From Bordetella parapertussis (lineage in GTDB: Bacteria > Pseudomonadota > Gammaproteobacteria > Burkholderiales > Burkholderiaceae_D): a DNA stretch of 6,102 nt. This document shows, piece after piece, positions 5,969-6,102 of the stretch (position 1 is its first letter; every line of letters starts with the position of its first letter). The notes under the pieces were generated by a model. It saw only the letters and a program-made list of their open reading frames with translations. It was not told where the DNA came from and did no database searches. Location: positions 1 through 6,102 of the forward strand of contig CAMBJI010000132.1 of NCBI GenBank assembly GCA_945867725.1, in the 5' to 3' direction. Both the position numbers and the translations under genes were made by a program.

Positions 5969-6102
5969 TGTAGCGGGAGTTTCAGACCGCATGCGGTCTG
6001 CCCGCGCAACGGTCATGGCGTACTCGCCATGGCGCGCCCTGCAAGGTGTAGCGGGGGTTTCATGCAGCATGCTGCATGCCCGCGGAACGGCACTGGCTTG
6101 CA
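5967..6102. repeat. Tandem 78-base intergenic repeat units carrying different perfect palindromes
   Basis: Unit 1 starts at 5967 and unit 2 at 6045 (cut by the window end). The left flank GGTGTAGCGGG[A/G]GTTTCA matches at 17 of 18 bases and the right flank TGCCCGCG[C/G]AACGG at 13 of 14. Between them each unit has a perfect 18-base palindrome: CAGACCGCATGCGGTCTG (5983-6000) and CATGCAGCATGCTGCATG (6061-6078). They share the centre GCATGC and differ at three base pairs, all with compensating changes. GCGGG and CCCGC in the flanks can extend the stem, as in REP elements. Unit 1 also has CATGGCG-TACT-CGCCATG (6014-6031). No coding sequence is seen in 5703-6102. Confidence 0.7.

Noticed and set aside
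5967..6102. CRISPR array
   Set aside because: The conserved parts flank variable segments that are themselves perfect palindromes, there are only two units in view, and no cas gene is present.
5967..6102. Integron attC sites
   Set aside because: The paired core sites RYYYAAC and GTTRRRY are not present in the right arrangement around the palindromes.

Overview
The window reads as one co-directional (+ strand) gene block from a moderately GC-rich proteobacterium, followed by about 400 bases of non-coding, repeat-rich DNA. The FlhB-type export-gate fragment, the SPOR-domain protein and a reverse-strand 'VIPAQAGIQ'-coding hairpin repeat all fit a gamma- or betaproteobacterium. I cannot place the genus.

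Layout. (1) 3-323: the C-terminal end of a flagellar-type FlhB/SctU export switch protein, cut by the window edge. (2) 320-1915: a 531-aa inner-membrane protein with a cytoplasmic domain that resembles a degenerate AAA-type NTPase, one membrane helix, a low-complexity linker and a periplasmic SPOR (peptidoglycan-binding) domain. (3) 1944-2777: a 277-aa hydrophilic protein with eight copies of a G-P-S-D-x-R-x-hydrophobic-x-D motif; the last six are spaced at exactly 24 residues. (4) 2774-4174: a 466-aa single-pass membrane protein with coiled-coil segments and a very long Arg/Glu/Lys-rich helix. Genes 1/2 and 3/4 overlap by ATGA and genes 2/3 are 28 bases apart, so 1-4 look like one operon. (5) After 172 bases with hairpins, 4347-5702 encodes a 451-aa protein with no signal peptide. 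It has helical ends in GC-rich DNA and a middle in AT-rich DNA.

How they may work together (inference). FlhB normally sits beside flhA. Here it is followed by envelope proteins: a peptidoglycan binder, a multivalent repeat protein and a membrane coiled-coil protein. The last gene has the helix / variable domain / helix plan of secreted type III tip or filament proteins and flagellins. Together they suggest an uncharacterised envelope-spanning export apparatus built on an FlhB-type gate, with gene 5 a candidate substrate. Only the FlhB and SPOR assignments are firm; genes 3, 4 and 5 are not recognised as members of any named family.

The 3' end (5703-6102) holds no convincing gene. It contains an imperfect long inverted repeat, a REP-like hairpin and a dense run of palindromes. 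Within this run a 78-base unit repeats with conserved flanks but different, fully compensated 18-bp palindromes, and it appears to continue past the window edge.
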